Assembly: GCA_020091685.1 (NCBI GenBank) | Contig: CM034607.1 | Location: 2,967,439-3,031,438, forward strand | Direction: 5' to 3' | Source: Lutjanus erythropterus | Lineage: Eukaryota; Chordata; Actinopteri; Lutjaniformes; Lutjanidae | Length of the DNA: 64,000 nt | In this document: positions 40,001-46,779 of the stretch, piece by piece | How positions within the stretch are numbered: the stretch's first letter is position 1 | Layout of the letters: the number at the start of each line of letters is the position of its first letter | The notes under the pieces: model-generated | Database searches by the model: none | Seen by the model: the letters and a program-made list of their open reading frames with translations, nothing else | Told to the model about the DNA's origin: nothing | Translations under genes and position numbers: made by a program

Positions 40001-43000
40001 ATGAATTGTTTTGAAGCATAAAAAAGTCAAAATTCTCTGATTCCAGCTTCTTAAATGTGAATATTTTCTGGTTTCTTTACTCCTCTCTGACAGTAAACTG
40101 AATATTTTTGAGAACGTCATCTTGAGCTTTGATCAACATTTTTCACCATTTTCTGATATTTTATGGACCAAACAACTAACTGGTGATCAAGGTAATTGTT
40201 AATTGCAGCCTCAAAAACACTATATTAGGCTAAACAGTTTCACTGTACTTTATTTTGAGGAAATCCAAAAGTCATGGAAAGTAATGACATTACTTTAATA
40301 TTGTGATAACTGGATTATGTTACTGACTACATTTCTTGGCAGGTAATTACTAACTTTTTCTGAATACATTTTTAAAGTAACCCTCCCAGCCTCAGTCAGG
40401 GGTTTTTAAACACTGATCATCTATAGACATTTCTAATAATCCACTAACCATACACATCACATTTAGTTCCATTGGTAGACAACATTGTACTTGCATCTAC
40501 ATTACAAATGGTTTGAAAATTTCATGTCACAATTACAGTGACCAAAATGATCACAGTTATCAGTATAAACGCATAATTACTAAAATGTCGAAAAACTGAA
40601 AATGTTCAAAAAGTACTGATACACATGCTGAAATCATTTCACCAAGTTTTGAATTGAAAACCTCTCAACCATTTGAAATGACATCATGTCCTTTGTGATG
40701 TCAGTGTTTTCACTGACATCACAACAAACACATTGCTGCTGCGTCTTCATCAGACAGACTGTTGCCAATGTTTGTTGATGCTGGACAGTATTTATTCTGA
40801 GTTTTTCAAAGTGCGATGATCAAACAAAGCTATCACAATAATTCAAATTTGTAATCATTGGAAAGTTTATCTGAGTTTATTGTGAAACCGGTTATTCTTG
40901 ATCCATACTACAAATCACTCTGTTCTTTACTGACTGACATTCAACTCTGCATCATCAGAGTTATCAGATTTTTCAAGACCCTTAAAAAAGTGGCTTCAAA
41001 TCTCAGTTATTATTATTTTACATTAAATACTCATCACTAACAGCAATCATATTGAAAGTTTTGGGGAAAGAATATGTTTAGTCCGTACAAAGAGTTTAAC
41101 AATCAAAATCTCAGCAAAAAACACACTGACATCAGATTCTGATTCAAATGTTGCCAAATTCTGATTGGTGCAGGGAAATACAAGGCATTATGGTTCTCCA
41201 GCAGAGCCCTGCCCACAGCAAAATAAAAAAACACAAAAATCTATCATGTAAAATAACCAAAACTGTTCAGACTTTGGGAGAAAAATGTGCATTTATGTAG
41301 GATTCCATCATTTGTAATAAGAAACCAATGTAGAAGAGAGTTTTTCAGAGCCTTCAAAGGTTCCCTGTCCTCCCTTGTGAACAAGTAAAGGCTATGATTT
41401 CATTCAGTGTGTCTCACCAAAACGCATTGTGTGTATTTGTGAGGTAACTCCTCTCTTTACATTTCAAATTCTCCCTTGTTTTCTTGCCTTCTTCCCTGCG
41501 TTTTTGGTGCATGCAAGTGTCACTGAAAATATAGGTTTTGTACTTATTTTACCCCAAAAAATAGAAATGTAAAAGTAGTTTTTTCAGCCCTGAACACCGT
41601 CTGTAGACCTTCTCTTAGGTTATTAATAGCCCCTATGAGCTCTACTAATCAGAAGGTAGTGCAGCCTGTTTGTTGCCTGAGAGGCCAAATCCAGGATAAA
41701 AAAGCCCAATCTCTGCTGCTCATAAAGCTTATTGCAGTGATTGAGTAATTGAAGCCAACCAAGAGTATCAGTATGTTGATCAAGTCAGAGCTTCTCTCGT
41801 CTGGATTTTTGGCAGCCGGACAGTCAAAGAAAACTGTTTTTGATTGTTTTGTTTTTTTTACTCTGAATCAAACTGACCTCACTAAGGCAGGAATTATACC
41901 CTCGCTCTGATCTGAAGAAGGTTGTAGGGAAATCACAAAGGAGTTGTAGCGCATTGCATTTTTGACCACTGCTTAAAAGTGGAATGTTTGTGTTTTGCAG
42001 AGAACCAGAGGGCAGAAGAGGAAGAGAGTCCCCATCTGTGAAGACAGAGAAGATAAAATCGAGGTTTGTCACTTCATTCTGCTGCAGAAAACCACTGCTG
42101 CTGCTCTGACTTACATGCTACTGACACTTGAGCTCAGCTCTGCTCTTTACCTTCACTGATATCATTTGTCTTGGACAAACTTCTTATCTTGCTTCTACCT
42201 AACAAGATTGTCCCTTTGACTAAAAATGAGATATCAGTCAGTGAATTTCTTCTCTTTCTATAAACATGTTCTTATTACTACAGGTTTTATTACATAAACA
42301 CGAAGTCAGAAATCATTAAAATGTTGTGTTGGAGAAACGTGCTGATCAGAATGTAAAATTCATAAAGAACCATGCGTACAGAGCTGCTGACCCTCTTCAC
42401 AGTGACGAGTTCAGTTTAGACATTATGTAGCTGGAGCGATGCTGGCAACAAACAACCAAGTGATTCTTTTATTATCATCAATTATTACTTGTTTTTATTT
42501 TATTTGATTCATATATTAATCCTTCATTAAGTCTCTTTCATTTATTTCGTTTTGAAAAAAAGGGTTAGAAAAATAATAGTTCATTCTTTCCAACCCACAG
42601 CTAAGATACCTTCAGTCAGGGATACTCAACTGGATTTTACTATTTATAAAACAAAATCATAAAGATTAAAAGGCTAGTCACTCATCTTTTTTAATTATTT
42701 TTTATCAGTTTAATTATGATTGACACTAGGATTTTATGTATGACAGATACATCGGAAATTTTACTACATTTAATAGCTGCAGCTGCTTTATAGTTATAAA
42801 TGTTTAGGTCACATTTAAAGAGTTGTGTAACATTTAGAGGACAAACCATGCTGGATTTTTGGGGTTGGTGCAAATATTAGGTATAAACAAAATTCTAACA
42901 TTAATATATTGGCTGATATTCTTTATTTGCATGTATATGTAAAATCAGAAATCACATCAGGGCACTGAAATGGCAACTTTCACTGGTACAAACAACAAAA

Positions 43001-46000
43001 AAGTACAATAAATAAACATAAAATGAACTTGAAAGGATCAACTGTGCTACTATCAACTAATGCTGCCTATAGCAGATAAGAGAAATATGGATTATTCTCT
43101 GTAAAAATAAATAAATAACAAAAATATGGCACAGCATAAACATAGACCAGTGTAGTTGGGCAAGGCCAATACTGGGCCGATAATATTGTCCAGTCAATTT
43201 CTTTGCCTGGCTCTAAATTAAACACAGCTGGAACCTCTGTCCATCCTGCAATCACTAAGATGTTGGATTTTTTAAACAAACCTTTAACCGCTCCTTCTAA
43301 GGACACAACATATTGAAACTCTTTTAGTGTGTGTAGGAGCATTATTGAGCATTTATTAGTGTATAAACAAACAAAACAATTCTCAGTGTGAATCAGTTTA
43401 TTTTCATCGTGAGTTAGAAAATGATTAGAGGGTCAGCCAGCTCCCTGTCGGGGGGCCAGATTGACCCATGGGCCTCAGTATCACTGTCCTAAGTATAAGA
43501 ACTAAATGATTAAGACGTTTGGTTGATTTATGTCAATAGATTCAGTGATTCATGAATCATTTCACGCTGACTGGCTGCAACAGAATGAAACAGTTCAGCA
43601 TTTTGTGGAATTCACTTAGTTGCCTTCTTTCCAAGAGTGAAAGAAATAGTTTTGCAGTAACTACAGAGCTGGAGGCAGGAGGTTTTTAACCTAACTTAGA
43701 CTGGACAGGATTTAACTGGCTGTAGCATGAATGTCTGTAAGTCATTATGATATGTAATGATAAATGGTCTCACATGGTAGGACAGGATTTCTCCCAGTTC
43801 CCCAGAATGGGTAACACATGATATCCACTGAGTAATAACTGATAGACAGTGTTAACCCAGGCTTCAGCACAACTGCAGTATGTCAACACTCCTGCCTATT
43901 TCTATAATCATATTCATATTCTTCTAGTTTTATCTCCTAAATGAGAACAAACACACAGTCAGTGTCTTTTCCAGATGAGTGAATTTATGTAACCAGTTCC
44001 TGTTGGTCCAGTTTCTATTGTTCCTTCATCAAAATCAGCATGTTAAACCCACCGGTTTTACCAGTATTGTTAATATAACTCCCTTATCAATTAGTGGTAC
44101 CTTCACTTTTGCAGCACAGTCTCAGTTCCTTTGTTCCTTTGTTCTCTGTGTGAGTTCTTGAAGTCCGGGGATCATCGTGAGTCTGGGATACTGGCCCTTA
44201 AGAGGGTCGATTTGAGGTCGGTGTCATGCCGGTCCTGTCATAAATTGGCCAGTTGTCACTAAACGTTCCATAAATGTCCACCACGAGTCCCCACAAGATG
44301 TTTATTGACCCAGAGGTCTTGTGAACAGGACAGGTAGGAGAGGTCCACTCAGTTCCCTGCTGCAGTGCGCAGTGACCGTGTGTGTCTTCCTCAAGTCATA
44401 TCGCCATGCTGGGTTGCCAGGTTTGGTATCATCTTGACCAAAACCAAAACCTGTGCTCTTCAAATTTGTCTGGCAACCTTAGTACAGTGGTGTAAGTACT
44501 GGGCGGATGGATACATTGTATTAAAAAATAGTTCCACAACATAAATGGTTATGTTTACATTTCACTACATCTGCACACAGATCAAACAAACAAGATACAG
44601 TGTGTTAACTGGTGACCAGTAGAAGTGTTGGTGTAATTTTGAATTTGGAGAGAGGCTGTTTCCCCCTGTTACCAGTCTTTATGCTAAGCTAGGCTAACCA
44701 CGTCTTCCTCATGACTAACTTCACTATCAGTTCAACAGATATTTTGTTGTGGACTTGTCAGCTAGTCTAAAAGTAAGAAAACACTCAGAAAACAGTCAAG
44801 GTTTATTAGTCAGTATGGTTAAACATTGTCAGAAAGACACAATCTAACACAATCAAAAGAATTGATTGTGTTAGAAGCCATTTGAAGCCGTTAATCACAT
44901 TCTTAAATAAACAAATCAAAACCAAATTTGCAAGAAAAAAAATCTGAGATCAAAGTAGTAAATTTACAAGAAGAAAAAAAGAGTATTCACCGAAATTAAA
45001 GTTGTAAATTTGCAAAAAAAAAATCAGATTTTCTCTTGAGATAAATTTACAAGAAAAAAACAAGAAAAACTTAGTCAAAATTAAGCACCATTTATTAATC
45101 AGTAAGGTTTAACACTGTCAAAAAAATTGTGTATTAGAAGCCATTTGAAGCTGTTAGTCACATTCATTTTAAATGCTACTGGAATGTGTTTCACTTTGCA
45201 CCATGCATTGTGAACATTGTGCATTATCCTAAAAGACATGACAACTTACTGAAATCATAATATAGCTGCCACACAATATGGCTAATGTTAGCAGTGCTAA
45301 CACCAGCAGCCCGCTAACAGCCACATGCCTGTGCTGAATGTGATCATATGTTGTTCCAGTCAAGTGGCCATATGTCAGACTTATTTCGACGTCAAAATAC
45401 TGACGGACCACACTGATTTTACCAGATCTTATCTGTCCCACTTTTCTGATTACAACAACATGGAGGCCACTTGGGCATTAGTGCAAGGAGAGGTGGGGCG
45501 CCTTTCTGCCGGGGCTGCAGCTGGTCAGGACCCACTGGTGGGTCACAGGAAATTATATTTGGGTCACCAAATAAATACAAGACTATGGAAGAAATTCGTC
45601 AAATGTCATATTTAAAGTATGTATATTGTTTTACTGATGAGAGGTAAAATGAGAGCCTGTTGTCTCATTTTTGAATCATGGACTGTTAATTTAGCCTAAA
45701 TACATTTATTTCTCATTTATGAAATTTTTAAAATGTGTATGACTTCAATAAAAAGTGTCTAGATAAGAGAAGGTGTTTCAGAAATGGCGGTAAAATGGTC
45801 AGAAATGTTTACAAAATTAACATTATTCATTGTTAGGTCCTAAATTGGGTCACAATGGTTTGTCATTTTTAAAAAGTGGGTCCCCAGAAAAAAAGTTTAG
45901 GAAAAACCAATCAAGGCAAAAGTTAACTGGCACTGTACTTGAATACAATATCAATAATTGGTTTAACTGACTAGTAGCTCTGCTGCTGACTAGCGAGGGT

Positions 46001-46605
46001 AGAAATGTTTAATTGTTTAGCCGACTAATCGCTCACATCTCTAGTTAACACAGATGAGACTGATATCACTCTTCTCATATCTGTCCCAAAAGAAGACAAA
46101 GGAAGTGTTGAGCTGCTCCTTACTTGAAGGATTTGAAAAGAGATCTGACCCAGAGAGGCTATGAAGAGTACACTGAAGGCAACACACACAGTGTGTGCTA
46201 TGCTTATTCTCATTTGGCTACATTTTTTCTGTGTTTTTGTATAAATAATAATTCAAGAAAACAATCTGAAACATGCAGTAATCACATTAACAACTGTAGG
46301 CGTATTTGCAGAAATGTCAACTGTACATTCCACATTGGTCTCATCAGCAGTCAGTTTGATGAATTGTATTCAAGAAATAGTTTAGACCCCGTCTGTCACC
46401 ACTTTAACATCCATTCCTCTTATATCCCGACCACCAACAAGTGCCCATACGGCTCTTGATTCTAATCAGCCGTGTTTCCATAGGAACCACTGCCACGGGA
46501 ACGCCGACAACGCCAGTCTGCAATGCAGAAAAAACCCAAAGCCGACGACACGAGGACCGAGTGTACAACCTGCAAAGGCCCGGGCGACAACGAAAACCTC
46601 GTGAG
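954..46605 (+). CDS. phf14: PHD finger protein 14, partial gene (10 internal exons)
   Basis: Exons 954-1091, 2350-2496, 3526-3796, 6273-6379, 13153-13248, 20744-20850, 22020-22151, 29369-29531, 42001-42063 and 46484-46605 join in frame to 448 codons plus two bases. The order of domains is that of vertebrate PHF14: second half of an extended PHD module (residues 1-70 of this partial protein), conserved basic linker, coiled coil (about 187-245), a full C4HC3 PHD finger (about 290-340), basic linker, and the start of a final PHD finger (from about 433). PHF14 is a nuclear chromatin protein. In mammals its PHD modules bind the histone H3 tail, it represses PDGFRA, and it associates with HMG20A, TCF20 and RAI1. 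Recognition rests on residue-by-residue recall of the vertebrate protein; introns are 1.0-12.5 kb. The N-terminus and first PHD finger are upstream of base 1, and the 3' end is downstream of base 64000. No frameshift or internal stop is seen, so the gene looks functional. Confidence 0.95.
1092..2349 (+). other. phf14: phf14 intron
   Basis: This intron has no convincing coding or RNA feature. Around 1760-1840 there is a cluster of GCTAGC/GTTAGC-like short repeats. An AAATAAAG at about 2211 looks like a polyadenylation signal but has no linked exon. Confidence 0.7.
2350..2496 (+). CDS. phf14: phf14 exon: end of extended PHD module
   Basis: The 49 codons lie between acceptor TTTCCGCAG and donor GTAACA, phase 0 at both ends. 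The protein reads DIADPFFAYCKQHADRFDRK, in which the Cys and His of YCKQH supply the last zinc ligands of the extended PHD module begun in the previous exon. The basic stretch KWKRKNYLALQSYCK and the linker LQEREKQLTPEAQ follow. The intron before it is only 1.26 kb. Confidence 0.96.
2497..3525 (+). other. phf14: phf14 intron
   Basis: Apart from the 352-bp hAT-like element at 2993-3344, I see only AT-rich sequence without features. Confidence 0.7.
2993..3344. mobile_element. hAT-like non-autonomous DNA element (352 bp)
   Basis: The ends are inverted copies, TAGGGCTG and CAGCCCTA. The flanks GAATATTC (2985-2992) and GAAAATTC (3345-3352) match at 7 of 8 bases, as expected for the 8-bp duplication made by hAT transposases. 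There is no open frame inside. A copy of equal length and related sequence lies at 9909-10260, and a more diverged one at about 9177-9460. Confidence 0.75.
3526..3796 (+). CDS. phf14: phf14 exon: conserved basic linker
   Basis: This is the largest exon in the window: 271 bp, entered in phase 0 after CCTGCAG and left in phase 1 at donor GTGAGG. It encodes ARITTRLQQYRAKAELSRN, then VPREKLPRPLTSSASAIRK, GISTDIFPVDTSD and RRKHKQPALTADFVNYYL. The region is rich in Lys and Arg and has no zinc ligands; it is nearly invariant between fish and mammals as I recall the family, which suggests a protein or DNA contact surface. GC content is clearly higher than in the flanking introns. A 131-codon open frame on the opposite strand here is only its antisense shadow. 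Confidence 0.96.
3797..6272 (+). other. phf14: phf14 intron
   Basis: Contains one hAT-like fragment at about 4493-4782. The last 170 bases before the acceptor (about 6100-6272) are less AT-rich and may be under constraint; otherwise no feature. Confidence 0.7.
4493..4782. mobile_element. hAT-like repeat fragment (CAGGGGTC family)
   Basis: The left end CAGGGGTCAGAAAAC and the text AAAAGAGCCATTTTTGGCC match a second copy at 23374-23788, and the right end GACCCCCG is a decayed inverted copy of the left end. Elements that start CAGGGGTC-x-CAAC are widespread hAT non-autonomous repeats in vertebrates. There is no coding capacity, and the right border is approximate. Confidence 0.55.
6273..6379 (+). 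CDS. phf14: phf14 exon: start of coiled coil
   Basis: The 107 bp begin after acceptor ATATTCAG, completing the split Glu codon (G from the previous exon, AG here), and end in phase 0 at donor GTGAGC. The peptide runs RNMRMIQIQDNISEQKNLKD and then KLESEQEKLHVEYNK. Charged and hydrophobic residues alternate in a heptad-like pattern without Pro or Gly, so it is predicted to form the first part of the coiled coil that the next exon continues. Confidence 0.95.
8069..8215 (+). repeat. Teleost interspersed repeat, LINE 3'-tail-like
   Basis: The text GATTTGGATCCACTCC, then GAGCCAGTAGTTTTTTC, TCCTGCTGGTAGGC and AAAACATAACCTCCTTGGCC closely follows a very common teleost repeat whose order is '...AGTAGTTTTTGC...AATCCTGCTGAC...AAAACATAACCTCCTTGGC...'. 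I recognise it from memory as an interspersed repeat probably derived from the 3' end of an RTE-type LINE; the family name is uncertain. Confidence 0.5.
8403..8620 (-). pseudogene. LINE reverse-transcriptase remnant (CR1/L2/Rex1-like)
   Basis: The minus-strand open frame contains FVTWCNSNHLKLHISKTNE followed by LVTDYNAS, which corresponds to the conserved stretch 'F-x-x-WC-x-x-N-x-L-x-L-N-x-x-KT-x-E-x-V-x-D' after the catalytic motifs of LINE reverse transcriptases. About 30 residues on, STKELYNQHSFK fits the equivalent of 'NT-x-ALYKKGQ-x-R'. It is a short, truncated piece with no catalytic domain left. The next repeat at 8069-8215 may belong to another element. Confidence 0.6.
9177..9460. 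mobile_element. Diverged copy of the TAGGGCTG hAT-like element
   Basis: It starts TAGGGCTGCACAATTAATAG and continues with CAATATGGCC as the copies at 2993 and 9909 do. The right end is not clear, and no duplication of the target site can be shown. Confidence 0.45.
9909..10260. mobile_element. hAT-like non-autonomous DNA element (352 bp)
   Basis: Inverted ends TAGGGCTG and CAGCCCTA, and the same length and internal order as the copy at 2993-3344 (for example AATCACAAGAGGCAC and TAATCACAATTA). The flanks do not show a clean 8-bp duplication. Upstream, 9840-9908 matches part of another repeat present at 21395-21775, so this copy may have landed in an older element. Confidence 0.65.
12783..12860 (+). 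repeat. Teleost interspersed repeat fragment (copy 1)
   Basis: CCAGTCTTTATGCTAAGCTA followed by GGCTAACCA occurs here and again at 44653-44712. I recognise it as part of a very common teleost repeat; its class is not clear. Confidence 0.55.
13153..13248 (+). CDS. phf14: phf14 exon: end of coiled coil
   Basis: The 32 codons lie between acceptor CTCCTGCAG and donor GTAACC, phase 0 at both ends. The peptide LCESLEELLNVNGELRSEG extends the coiled coil from the preceding exon and ends MWTLLGGILGQ. The intron before it is 6.8 kb and the one after it 7.5 kb. A run of GTGTGT lies upstream of the pyrimidine tract of the acceptor. Confidence 0.95.
13330..13620. promoter_or_regulatory. Candidate conserved non-coding block with RFX X-box-like site
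   Basis: The block begins about 80 bases after a coding exon, has no open frame, and its composition differs from the AT-rich, repeat-laden intron around it. At 13546-13559 GTTCCTATGGCAAC matches 12 of 14 positions of the RFX X-box GTTRCCATGGCAAC. Whether it is conserved between species cannot be seen from one sequence. Confidence 0.3.
13908..14100. repeat. Possible GTAACACTTT-type repeat fragment
   Basis: AACAGTAACACTTTATATTC followed by TTAGTTAACAGTTAATAAGG resembles the ends of a widespread fish DNA repeat starting GTAACACTTT; the fold-back element at 50647-51879 starts in a similar way. The right border is not seen. Confidence 0.35.
15650..15810. repeat. TTTTAGTC-rich interspersed repeat
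   Basis: The motif TTTTAGTC/TTTAGTCA recurs at irregular 30-50-base steps (AGTCATGTTTTAGTAGACTG, TATTTTAGTCAATTTTTAG, TTTTAGTCATCAGG). This pattern is common in fish genomes as part of a DNA repeat; the borders are approximate. Confidence 0.4.
16447..16780 (+). repeat. Teleost interspersed repeat starting TTAAAGATACAGTTCACCC
   Basis: The start TTAAAGATACAGTTCACCCC, then AAAATACAGATTTTCC and CCTGTAGTGCTGTTTATC, is recognised as a common teleost repeat. It starts with TTAA, as does the element at 31059; no right inverted end is identified. Confidence 0.55.
18380..18810. promoter_or_regulatory. Candidate regulatory block with POU octamer
   Basis: A non-repetitive block containing the perfect octamer ATTTGCAT at 18467-18474, with GCATTATC overlapping it. 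The open frames across it are short and shadow-like. It may be an enhancer, but this is inference from composition and motif only. Confidence 0.22.
20293..20574. mobile_element. hAT-like non-autonomous DNA element (282 bp)
   Basis: Inverted ends TAGGGCTG and CAGCCCTA, internal text GGTACTGAGTACCAATACT and no coding capacity. The flanks GAAACAAG (20285-20292) and GAAAGGAG (20575-20582) agree at 6 of 8 positions. It shares its ends with the 352-bp elements at 2993 and 9909 but not its interior, so it is a separate family mobilised by a related transposase. Confidence 0.7.
20744..20850 (+). CDS. phf14: phf14 exon: Lys-rich linker before the complete PHD finger
   Basis: The 107 bp begin in phase 0 after acceptor TTTTGACAG and leave in phase 2 at donor GTGAGC. 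The peptide is KLNTPAVLKAPKERKPSKK followed by EGGTPGKASSLPAILY and a split Ser codon. The core APKERKPSKKEGGT is the same as in mammals as I recall; the GKASSL part differs. It links the coiled coil to the following PHD finger. Confidence 0.95.
20851..22019 (+). other. phf14: phf14 intron
   Basis: Mostly occupied by a teleost repeat (about 21395-21775). A CA/CT-rich run at 21925-21960 lies 60 bases before the acceptor. Confidence 0.7.
21395..21775 (+). repeat. Teleost interspersed repeat carrying two DR1 nuclear-receptor-like sites
   Basis: Contains CATGTCTGTCCACACTCATA (also near 9880), GACCTTTGACCTTTTGG, a second GTGACTTTGACCTTTGACC, and CATTTGTGCTTAGTTTTAAG. I recognise this order from a repeat that is abundant in percomorph fishes. 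TGACCTTTGACCT at 21483-21495 is the complement of a perfect DR1 (AGGTCA-A-AGGTCA), and TGACCTTTGACCA at 21620-21632 is nearly so. Confidence 0.6.
22020..22151 (+). CDS. phf14: phf14 exon: PHD finger, first six zinc ligands
   Basis: The 132 bp start after acceptor TTTTCTTACAG in phase 2 and end at donor GTGAGA within a Trp codon. The peptide CGICKKNQDQHLLVLCDTC followed by YYHLGCLEPPLTRMP gives Cys-x2-Cys, Cys-x2-Cys and His-x2-Cys, a classical C4HC3 PHD finger. The final Cys-x2-Cys pair is in the next exon 7.2 kb away, so one zinc finger is encoded on two exons. The conserved aromatic Trp before the last pair is the codon split by the intron. Confidence 0.97.
23374..23788. mobile_element. hAT-like repeat (CAGGGGTC family), fuller copy
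   Basis: Left end CAGGGGTCTCCAGCC and right end GGTTGAATCCCTG are inverted relatives. Inside are TCAAAAGAAGCATTTTGGGCC, shared with the copy at 4493, and CTGGAGCCACAAATATAAC. A 155-codon minus-strand open frame (23435-23902) crosses it but matches no transposase that I know. Confidence 0.6.
24093..24612 (+). pseudogene. LINE ORF2 C-terminal remnant
   Basis: The plus strand encodes IEPYVQYNLSKGQRSLCSQL, a TGA stop (24303-24305), then in the same frame GRFNATPEEDRLCLLCDLGE and ENEVHFFY. After a +1 shift near 24420 it continues CPAYEDLRDVIFTKKSS and AFFVADFIRQAWEKRQSI. The order 'CLLC...E-x-E-x-HF-x-x-x-CP-x-Y-x-x-LR' is the Cys-containing C-terminal region after the reverse transcriptase of L1/Tx1-like LINEs. 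It is 5'-truncated, with at least one stop and one frameshift, so it is dead. Confidence 0.72.
29369..29531 (+). CDS. phf14: phf14 exon: end of PHD finger and basic linker, with two possible donors
   Basis: The exon begins after acceptor TCTCCTCAG, completes the Trp codon and continues QCSECDQASSDEADIAMETL, giving the final Cys-x2-Cys of the PHD finger. A basic region follows: PDGTKRSRRQIKGPIKF, then PQEMSPEPKKHQ. I placed the donor at GTGTGT (29532), which adds VRGT so that the joined text VRGT-RTRG has the same length as mammalian PHF14. A second in-frame donor, GTGAGA at 29520, would end the exon at 29519 and drop these four residues. Both keep phase 0. An open frame on the opposite strand is a shadow. 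Confidence 0.93.
30329..30342 (+). promoter_or_regulatory. CTCF-like site
   Basis: CGAGTAGGTGGCGC matches 13 of 14 positions of the CTCF core CCASYAGRKGGCRS. It lies 810 bases after an exon. Only a motif match; occupancy is unknown. Confidence 0.3.
30557..30636. repeat. AT/AC compound microsatellite
   Basis: About 80 bases of alternating purine-pyrimidine made of (AC), (ATAT) and ATATATAC units. Such runs vary in length between individuals. Confidence 0.9.
31059..31358. mobile_element. TTAA-flanked non-autonomous DNA element with ~40-bp inverted ends
   Basis: The left end TTAAAGTGATAGTTCACCC and the complement of the right end, TTAAAGCGATAGATCACCC, remain paired for about 40 bases (continuing AAAAATGAAATTTCACTCA in both). 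TTAA at both borders is the target of piggyBac-like and some related transposases. The interior is non-coding and contains two poly-A/T tracts. A half copy lies at 62392. Confidence 0.75.
32310..33320. promoter_or_regulatory. GC-richer single-copy block, possible conserved non-coding sequence
   Basis: About 1 kb of balanced composition without recognised repeats, containing a run of 12 G (32653-32664). Open frames of 60-90 codons here on both strands lack family resemblance. Function is inferred only from composition. Confidence 0.2.
33607..33918. mobile_element. hAT-like MITE (GCTGCAAC family) with target-site duplication
   Basis: The left end TAGCTGCAACGATTAATTGA and the right end GTTAGTTGCAGCCCTG are inverted relatives. 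The flanks CTTCAGTG (33599-33606) and CTCCAGTG (33919-33926) match at 7 of 8. The interior has TTTTCTGGTTTCTTTACTCC and CCAAACAACTAATCAATTAA. Copies are at 39937-40211 and, reversed, 57400-57732; weaker relatives are near 31800-31940 and 48440-48640. Confidence 0.75.
36559..36615 (+). other. Candidate cassette exon of phf14 (unconfirmed)
   Basis: A strong acceptor (TTTTCTATTTCTTTTAG) is followed by 19 open codons, KKCSITDMPNDVIYELDSQ, and a donor CAG-GTCAGT. Length 57 bp, phase 0 at both ends, and the flanking phf14 exons (29369-29531 and 42001-42063) also meet in phase 0, so inclusion would keep the frame. I know no such segment in PHF14. Intronic pseudo-exons with this appearance arise by chance, so confidence is low. 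Confidence 0.2.
37343..37898. mobile_element. hAT-like non-autonomous element (CAGTGTTTCTCAAAC)
   Basis: The left end CAGTGTTTCTCAAACC and right end GTTTGAGAATTTAGG are inverted. The flanks GACTCACC (37335-37342) and GACTAAAC (37899-37906) match at 6 of 8. It also contains GTACCACTTTACAG near the left and CATGTACCACTAGAGAG near the right end. Such ends are typical of hAT elements of vertebrates. Confidence 0.65.
38740..39330. promoter_or_regulatory. Candidate conserved non-coding block
   Basis: Repeat-free except for a run of 23 T (38854-38876). It contains several homeodomain-type TAATTAAA and TTAATG cores and segments of even composition (38920-39120). No reading frame is recognisable. It lies midway in the largest complete intron. 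Confidence 0.25.
39624..40394. mobile_element. hAT-like element (CAGGGTTGG...), interrupted by a second MITE
   Basis: Left end CAGGGTTGGAGAGTAATGGA and right end AAGTAACCCTCCCAGCCTCA are inverted relatives. The flanks GTCAGAGG (39616-39623) and GTCAGGGG (40395-40402) match at 7 of 8. The terminal parts carry the GTAATGGATTACATGTAAC motif known from many fish genomes. A GCTGCAAC MITE occupies 39937-40211 inside it. Confidence 0.7.
39937..40211. mobile_element. GCTGCAAC-family MITE nested in another element
   Basis: It follows the copy at 33607-33918 over nearly its whole length, sharing TTTTCTGGTTTCTTTACTCC, GCTTTGATCAACATTTT and GGACCAAACAACTAA. Being inside the 39624-40394 element it is the younger insertion of the two. 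Confidence 0.7.
42001..42063 (+). CDS. phf14: phf14 exon: short basic/acidic linker
   Basis: Only 21 codons between acceptor TGTTTTGCAG and the less usual donor GTTTGT, phase 0 at both ends. The peptide RTRGQKRKRVPICEDREDKI plus Glu has a basic cluster that could act as a nuclear localisation signal, then an acidic stretch. The RTRG-x-KR start agrees with mammalian PHF14; the acidic half varies. It follows the longest complete intron of the window (12.5 kb). Confidence 0.9.
44653..44712 (+). repeat. Teleost interspersed repeat fragment (copy 2)
   Basis: Shares CCAGTCTTTATGCTAAGCTA and GGCTAACCA with 12783-12860 in the same orientation. Confidence 0.55.
44935..45060. repeat. A-rich minisatellite, short array
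   Basis: Three decayed units of about 45 bases made of AGTAAATTTACAAGAAG-AAAAAA and AAATTAAAGTTGTAAATTTG; the same unit as the larger array at 47284-47740. Confidence 0.6.
45519..45915. repeat. Possible hAT-like repeat (GGGTCAC family)
   Basis: GGTGGGTCACAGGAAATT and TTTGGGTCACCAAAT near the left, and TTGGGTCACAATGG and AAAGTGGGTCCCC near the right, resemble a hAT repeat common in fish. Ends are decayed. Confidence 0.4.
46484..46605 (+). CDS. phf14: phf14 exon: basic linker and start of the last PHD finger
   Basis: The 122 bp begin in phase 0 after acceptor GTTTCCATAG and end in phase 2 at donor GTGAGG. The peptide EPLPRERRQRQSAMQKKPKA leads into TECTTCKGPGDNENLV and the first two bases of an Arg codon. 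The Cys-x2-Cys pair is the first zinc pair of the final PHD finger; the rest should be in the next exon, which I cannot find before base 64000. Long GT repeats start about ten bases beyond the donor. Confidence 0.95.
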
Positions 46606-46673
46606 GTGAGGGAACGTGTGTGTGTGTGTGTGTGGCTCTGAGAGGGGGCAGTGGGCTGGGATTATTAAACATG

Positions 46674-46676
<3 letters not shown>

Positions 46677-46741
<65 letters not shown>
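46677..46741 (+). repeat. (TG)n microsatellite, about 32 units
   Basis: An uninterrupted TG run about 70 bases after the donor of the exon at 46484-46605, with a shorter TG run at 46617-46634. Antisense open frames rich in His-Thr here are artefacts of the repeat. Confidence 0.97.
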
Positions 46742-46742
<1 letters not shown>

Positions 46743-46779
46743 GGTCTCGTGAGGCAGCCATATCCTCCTGATGATTAAA

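Larger units (their letters stand above)
29532..42000 (+). other. phf14: phf14 intron, 12.5 kb
   Basis: The largest complete intron. It holds an AT/AC microsatellite (30557-30636), a TTAA element (31059-31358), a MITE (33607-33918), a hAT element (37343-37898), a nested pair (39624-40394), a poly-T (38854-38876), a candidate cassette exon (36559-36615) and GC-richer blocks at 32310-33320 and 38740-39330. Confidence 0.7.
42064..46483 (+). other. phf14: phf14 intron
   Basis: 4.4 kb without exons. Recognised contents are a shared repeat at 44653-44712, an A-rich unit at 44935-45060 related to the minisatellite at 47284, a hAT-like repeat at about 45519-45915, and possibly another repeat fragment near 46040-46100. 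Confidence 0.65.
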
